From: Cinnamomum chago
Taxonomy: Eukaryota > Streptophyta > Magnoliopsida > Laurales > Lauraceae
NCBI GenBank assembly: GCA_038049695.1
Contig: CP142452.1
Location: 92,511,501 to 92,575,500 of the forward strand
DNA length: 64,000 nucleotides
Direction of reading: 5' to 3'
Numbering within the stretch: the stretch's first letter is position 1; each line of letters starts with the position of its first letter. The position numbers and the translations under genes were made by a program. The notes beneath the pieces are model-generated. The model ran no database searches, was not told the origin of the DNA, and saw nothing but the letters and a program-made list of their open reading frames with translations. Of the stretch, positions 58,098 to 64,000 are shown piece after piece.

Positions 58098-58491
58098 TGT
58101 TAGGAAAATTGTGTGGCTTAACTGTCATTTGGCTCATATGGCTCATACCAAATCGAGCCCCACGATATGCTGGAGATGAACTCCCAATAAGTCTCGATGT
58201 GGTTGAGTCGATAAGGATTAAACTCTTGGTGATAGAGTTTGGATCAAGTTTAGACTTTCGGTTGCCAGAATTCTTACATTAGTCAGGAGGTGTGAGATTC
58301 CATGAGAATTAGAGTCCGCAGTAATCGTGACTCCTAGGGATTGCTTTATATAAGAGATATGAAAACACTTGCTTGCTTAATTATTCAGTAGATCTGAAAG
58401 CATTTGCAGTGAGTTCGCAAGATTACCTCACACCGGAACACACAAGGCGAGTTTGGTTCCGCCACCCATTTGGGACTAGCTAGTTCTTTCA
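58098..58491 (+). mobile_element. Candidate solo LTR
   Basis: 394 bp starting TGTTAGGAAAATTG and ending AGTTCTTTCA, flanked by CAATG on the left and CAATC on the right (4 of 5 match). Inside is a TATA box (GCTTTATATAAGAG, near 58342) in the middle third, as expected of an LTR. No internal region is attached; family unresolved. A fossil. Confidence 0.4.
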
Positions 58492-59382
58492 CAATCCAGA
58501 CCATGTTTTATATGGCCCATCTTAGATATGTAGCACTCTATTTTGTAATTATGAATAACTTAAGGCCAAAATTACTACATTGATATTTTCCCATGCTTTA
58601 ATTAATCTTGTAACACTTAGATTGTTTTATATGTTAACATAAAAACCTTAAAAATGTTTAACATAATAATTGAGGAAATTACAAAGTATAAATTGAATTT
58701 AAGGGATCTCATGTGAATCCATGGTAGTCAACTGGTGCGATATCTCTATCTCCATAAAAACAGCCAGGAGTGCGTGTGGATGATTAAGTATTTATCAGAG
58801 AGAAAAAGTCAGGGTTTAGAGACAAGTACTTATAAAACTTGGTATTAGTGAAATATAAGTGGATACCAGCTGAGTTTTTCCTTTTTCTTAAATCATGATA
58901 ATAAATATATGATGTTGATTTACCAAGAAACAAGCATTTAAGTTTTTAATGATATGAATACAGTTCACATTGGTGACCTGTTTATTTACAGGCTATTATG
59001 ATAACTAGTTTGTCTTAAGGGATAATGACACTGTTCAAAACTAAATATGGGGTCCACGCCCTATCAGGTGGCTAATCATATGAAGTTAGTTCTTAATAAA
59101 TTTTTGGATTCTGCTCCCCTTTGCACTGCCCCTGCATGACATTATGTTTGAACTATTATAACAATTGTGAGCTAGCTGTATGTTCAATTTAATACTTTTG
59201 CACTCGCTATCCATGAATTACCACTTAATTAACCTCAATCTGAAACCATATATGAAACCTATAATTATCTTAAATTGAACTTTAGGAAAAATTGAAACTT
59301 GTAGGTTTTTTACCCTCAAAATTTAAATCACAATGGGACCATTTCATCATCTCATGATTCCCCATGATCAACATACACTTTC

Positions 59383-59585
59383 TTTTGCTAACGGATGGTT
59401 CCCGACCCTTTGGACTGGACTAATCCCTTCAGGCCCAGAGAGAAGCCGGCTAAAATCTGTGTGACCCCCTGGTCGTATTACAAATGGATTGAACATTCGG
59501 TTCCTTAAGAGGGGGGAATCGGAGATCGATACCAATACCACTAGCTCCGGAAGAAGAAGGAACTCGTGGCCTCCACGACCAACAT
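59383..59585 (-). mobile_element. tRNA-type SINE (family A)
   Basis: Minus-strand copy: TGGTCGTGGAGGCCACGAGT, GGAGCTAGTGGTATTGGTAT, CGATCTCCGATTCCCCCC, CTTAAGGAACCGAATGTTCA, then TAGCCGGCTTCTCTCTGGGC and a CGTTAGCAAAAGAAA end. Confidence 0.7.
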
Positions 59586-60003
59586 ACATTCATTCTATAT
59601 ATGCTGTACAAAGAGCTGAAATATTTCTCTCATACAAAATGGTGAGAAGGGCTCTAACGGCTCTTCCATTATCTTGATGGGCTATGCAAGTAAGTGCAGC
59701 TCACCTTTTTTAGTTTCCTTAGTACTTGACTCACTCCCTCTCTAATCTTTCCTGTTTCATGAAAAATGAAATTAGAAGAAATCATGTCTAATCTCTACAC
59801 TGTGTAAGTCACAAGTACTGCCCTTAATTTTCAAATATAGACCGACCAACTTGCTTCCTCTGTGTTGTAGAAACAAAACAATCAATCAAAGAAGTGAGCC
59901 ACAAAATGAAGATGGCTCCTAAACCCCTACTTATGAGCCCGATTCTTTGCTGGAATTTCAGGAATCCCTGTTTGGGGAATTCCTAAATTCTCAGATATAG
60001 TTG

Positions 60004-60043
60004 AATTCCTAGATGCTCTTTTGGCCTTGAGCATCTAGGAATT
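60004..60043. repeat. Short perfect hairpin
   Basis: AATTCCTAGATGCTC and its exact complement GAGCATCTAGGAATT (60029-60043) around a 10-base loop. Also surrounded by other AATTCC words in both orientations from 59940 to 60080. Confidence 0.7.
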
Positions 60044-60079
60044 TCACCAAAATACAAAATGAGTGGAATTTGTTGATCC

Positions 60080-61360
60080 CCAAAGGTAAAAAGAGACATT
60101 TCATGTGGCCGAAATCCAAAAATGCTAGTGAAAAAATACGAAATTAAAAAATCTTAAAAAATAATATGTCACATCATGTCCATAAAATTTTCAATATGAT
60201 GAGTTTTTGGCAGAAATCACGCTAAAGAAACCGAACCTATAGCATGACATGCATGCAACCCATGGTCTAACGAAAATGATTCCAAGTTTGCTAGAACACC
60301 TTTTTTTATGGTAGTATTTGATGCAGGTTAAATGTCAGAGCTAGCCCAGTACTCGTATGTAGCCATCCCTTCTCCACATGGGTTTGTAACAAGATTGGAA
60401 GAATCAGCTACCAAAACGAGATGTATCTAGATGCTCGGCTAGTCAAAGTTTTTACCATTTGCGTTGTTTGTCCTTGCATGCATTTTTGGCTCATGTAGTG
60501 TCACAAACATCTGAGATGCTACGAAGATATCGTGATAATAGCACACAACATTTCTTAGAAAAGGTATTTTTCCTTATGTCGCATGCTGATGTTTATTAAT
60601 ATAGTAAGGGTCCTATTTTTTCAAAAATAGAATGCATAAGAATCTTGCATACAATATGGAGGAACTGCATATATATGAATTCATGGTTATTAAGCTGAGT
60701 GAAGGATATGAAATGAGGAATGAAGCATGTAAAGTAGTGATTAGATAAGGCATGTAATGTGGTATTTAAAAAAAAGCATATAAAGTACTAACGTAGATGA
60801 GACATTAACTTCTTTTAAAATTTCAATAGCTAGAGTGATGGTTGTATATTCATTTTTCATCTTCTATTTCATTTGTTTTCATAAATGAATAATTATTTGG
60901 AACTCGTTCATAGATATACATTTTTTTAAATTTTTTTATTAATCACTTAGGGCATGAATTCTTATCCAATCAACTCATATTAATTCTAAGAAACAAACAT
61001 ACCCTAAAATTGAGAACATCTTAAGAGAATCTCAATACATTGAGAAAAATCAATAAGAATTAATATTCTTAACAATATTCCATATTTATTTTGTGTTAAT
61101 TGATTTATTTCTATTACTTAAAACCCCAAATCTAAAAATATCTTAACATTTTATTGGGACACCAATTAATTTCTCCAAACAAGTCACTCGTTATTGGATA
61201 ACTTGCTTCATTATCTAGGTTATTAAAGACCCCACATGGGAATGGGTTTCTACCCTTCTATGTGAAAGCAGTACATCCAAGTTCAGACCCTCTTTTACCC
61301 AAAAAAAAAAATTAAAAAAGTTCAGACCCTCCTTTTTCATTAATTTTGTAAGAGTAATGC
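60080..61360. other. Intergenic, no gene seen
   Basis: AT-rich sequence with no recognised gene, repeat boundary or RNA. Confidence 0.55.
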
Positions 61361-61364
61361 TACA

Positions 61365-61481
61365 TGGACAAACTTTTTGGCCAGAATTTTGGCCAACCCA
61401 TATGGTTTCCATTGAATATCACTATGATATTCAATGGAAACCATATGGGTTGGCCAAAATTCTGGCCAAAAAGTTTGTCCA
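61365..61481. mobile_element. Perfect palindrome (foldback MITE-like), 57-bp arms
   Basis: Left arm 61365-61421 is exactly complementary to right arm 61425-61481 with a 3-base centre (CTA). Outer bases CTAC also pair beyond one mismatch. The arms start TGGACAAACTTTTTGGCCAG. No coding. A transcript across it would fold into a near-perfect hairpin. Confidence 0.9.
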
Positions 61482-61489
61482 AGTAGACT

Positions 61490-63149
61490 TTTTGATTTTG
61501 TAAATCCAGCCCCGTAGAACAAATTTCTTTTTCTGACGGATTGAGACCTCTCTATCTAACAGTCAAACATTTGTTCTTGGGACCACTTGCCAATATCATA
61601 AACATGACATTATAGTGAGGTAATTGCAAGTTGTAAGTTCTACGTGAGCTTTCAAAGTCCAACTAGTAGACACACAACCTCTCTCAAATAGCCTTGCACG
61701 TATTCCCTTCCCCACTCCAAGTAACTCTCCCAACCTATCTCTATTCCGCTGCATGCCATTAAACGCGTTTATAACGGAGAACTTAGTTTTAGATTTTTAT
61801 TTGAAATATAGTAGTATTGTTGAGTAGAATGTTCTATTAGAGGAGAGTATTAAAAAGTTTTTATGTTGCATTTTCAAATAAATTAAAATTAAAAAAAATT
61901 ATTAAATAAAAAATTTAATATAATATCAAAATCAATTACGAATTCAAATATGATAGAAAAGGGAGAAATAGTATACGTCAGGAATAGGAATAGTATAAGA
62001 AAGTTTTCATGCTCCATTTACTAACACCTCTCAATTCTCAATGGCGAGAGACTCAAAATGGTAGAAAGAAGAAAAGTTGAGAGATTGACTTGGGGGAGGA
62101 GAGAGGAAAGAGAGACAGAGAGAAAGCGAAAAGTAACGAAAAGCGCGTGGAGGCGGGAAGGAGAAGGGTCTCTTTAATGCCTTTTTCTGTTTTTAAAATT
62201 CTTATTCTGAAAGTAAAAGAAGAGGACACGGCACGGGAATCGCGGGTAAATACCGGAGTTAAAGCGATCTTTCAGAAATTCATCAGCAGCAGGCCTGTCA
62301 CCTGTGTGAAACCTCCATTTTTCCCTCCTTTAAGTGGGTCCCACCACTTTTTTTTGCCCTTTCTCTCTCTGCCTTGTGTCGGTCGCATTATCTCTCTCCT
62401 AAACTTCTTTCCCTCTGCAACCCACTCTCACCACTGGCACCAAAAGAGCAGGACCCAGAGAGATCCCATGTGTGGCTTTTCATCAAATAGCTTACTTTTG
62501 TGGGTGACCCTATAAATCCATCCAATCCACTTGATCTTTTTTTTTTTTTTGGTAGAAACTTGATTTATTTGATGGTGGGTTCAACTCCTTGGGTGAGAAA
62601 TTTGTCTGGGACAAATGCATATTGTTGGGAGGACCATAATTTTGACCCGTCTAGATTTAAAAGATAGGTCTACTAATAATTGACTTACATGTCTGGGTCT
62701 CAAATAATTTTATCAGAGATTTCTGACCGTAAGATCTAAAGTGCAACATGCTACAGAAAATGAAGGTTTTTTTTTTTTTTTTTGGGTGGTTACAAAATCA
62801 GACTGACCAGTGACACCAGTCTATCCGACCCAGTTTAACATGAAGTGGGCAATACAATGATTTGGTTTTGTTTCTAAAATCACAATTTGCTGCAAAGATG
62901 ATCTGCTTAATGAGAGAATAATTAAACTTTTCTTCGTCATCAACGGCACCAGCCCCTTTTTCTTTCCTTTTGCAGTCCATTGATAGAGAAATTTATGAAC
63001 AATAGCCTCTACCAAACAATGTTGGGAATGCCTTTCCTGGGAGATAATATCGCGTTAATCTCAATATTTATAGTTTTATTCAGATATTATTGGGAAAAGT
63101 TGTTAAGAAATGAATTCTAGATTTAAATAAGAAAAATATTAAATAAATA
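61490..63149. other. Intergenic; GA/CT-rich segment, no clear gene
   Basis: 62080-62470 is purine- then pyrimidine-rich and includes GTGGGTCCCACCAC (62334-62347) and a TATA-like CCCTATAAATCC near 62508. An open stretch at 62090-62515 lacks any recognised domain and looks like low-complexity leader or promoter sequence. A T-run lies at 62767-62783. Confidence 0.4.
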
Positions 63150-63358
63150 TTTTTTTTTGCTAACAGAGGGTTCCCATCCCTTTGGGCTGGACTAAATCCC
63201 TCCGGGTCAGAGAGAAGTCGGATAAAATCCCTGTGGCTCCTAGGTGATAGCATTAGTGGACTCAAATAGGAGAGAATTAAAGATCGATACTAGGACCTCT
63301 AGCTCTGGAAGAAAGAAAAATCGTAATTCTGACCACTAAACCAACCCATTGGGGTTAC
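63150..63358 (-). mobile_element. tRNA-type SINE (family A)
   Basis: Minus-strand copy: AACCCCAATGGGTTGGTTTA, GTGGTCAGAATTACGA (box A region), CCAGAGCTAGAGGTCCTAGT, ATCGATCTTTAATTCTCTCC, ATCCGACTTCTCTCTGACCC, ending at CTGTTAGCAAAAAAAA. Confidence 0.7.
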
Positions 63359-64000
63359 TGTATATACACTTTGAATATTATGAGAAAAGGAATAAAATAG
63401 AGGACCAGGAGAGGATATTATTATGTGTAAAACCATCCCAAATGATTCTTACTTTACAGCCACAAAATATCATTATATTTTTTTAGCTGACACAGAGTAT
63501 CCCCACCTATCTTATTCTCACCCGACATGACTACCACGACCCTACAACACAACTTAGGGGTATCAAACACACGATGTGAGGAGCAAATCCATTCCTTGGG
63601 TTAAGGGACCAAAACCCAGGCGGATCCAAACATTTCATGTTATCATAAAGATAACAATATTATTGTAAATGATGCAATAAAAAAATATGAAGATGATAAG
63701 TAATATTAGCCACTCTTTCTTATAATCAATCGTCTCTCTAGTTTGCTATCTACACATGTCATCTTTGTCATGGTTCAATCGGTTTAGCCTGATAGATTGG
63801 ATGCTGTCCAATCCAACTGAAACACCAACCAAAACATATTTTGCCCGACCGTTTTAGTTTTCAGACCATTAACTACAAGTCTCTATGGTTGTGACTTGTG
63901 AGACTTGAGTGGCACATCCAACATCATAAAATGGATTCAATTCTCGGTTTGGAGGGTTGGATTAGGGCCTCCTTCCACAGGATAAGTCCGCCATCACCAT
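63359..64000. other. Intergenic, no gene seen
   Basis: No coding region or named repeat recognised up to the window edge. Confidence 0.5.

Noticed and set aside
62090-62515. 141-codon plus-strand open frame
   Set aside because: K/R/E-rich then S/P-rich low complexity following a GA/CT tract; no domain or splice partner found.

Overview
The window is nuclear DNA of a flowering plant. It is AT-rich, has long spliced genes with GT/AG introns and is crowded with plant transposon families (chromovirus LTR elements, L1 and RTE LINEs, tRNA-type SINEs, hAT- and Tourist-like MITEs). Large repeat-filled introns and many old, diverged repeats suggest a woody, slowly evolving lineage; the species cannot be read from the sequence.

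Three host genes are supported, all on the minus strand. (1) About 18.3 kb down to the left edge: an ArfGAP gene of the AGD14/ZIGA4 type. Twelve exons could be placed by splice sites that keep phase throughout (669 codons); the last exon(s) lie beyond base 1. Intron 1 (5.0 kb) carries an RTE LINE 3' end. Intron 10 (6.8 kb) carries L1 debris and a rearranged chromovirus. (2) 36.7-34.2 kb: a FAR1-RELATED SEQUENCE (FHY3/FAR1 family) gene of three coding exons (763 aa), probably with a leader intron. (3) 55.2-53.0 kb: an intronless leucine-rich-repeat extensin (LRX) gene (751 aa).

Between the genes lie gene fragments and repeats: an eIF3i WD40 fragment flanked by dense short inverted motifs (21.1-22.1 kb), a nested DNA element holding two 256-bp direct repeats (22.8-23.9 kb), five Tourist-like MITEs (19-28 kb), L1 RNase H-type fragments (1.1, 31.4 and 33.4 kb), three or more SINE families, and hAT-like elements with 8-bp target duplications. 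From 38 to 51 kb and from 55.4 to 64 kb I see no host gene.

The most unusual structures are: a chromovirus copy whose two outer ends are both U3 ends, in inverted orientation, inside one clean 5-bp target duplication (2565-6481); a triplicated segment just 3' of the FRS gene, split by an L1 insertion; a duplicated segment just 3' of the LRX gene; an in-frame 42-residue duplication in the ArfGAP tail; and a perfect 57-bp-arm hairpin at 61.4 kb. The three genes are not obviously linked in function (vesicle traffic, light-type transcription control, cell-wall sensing).
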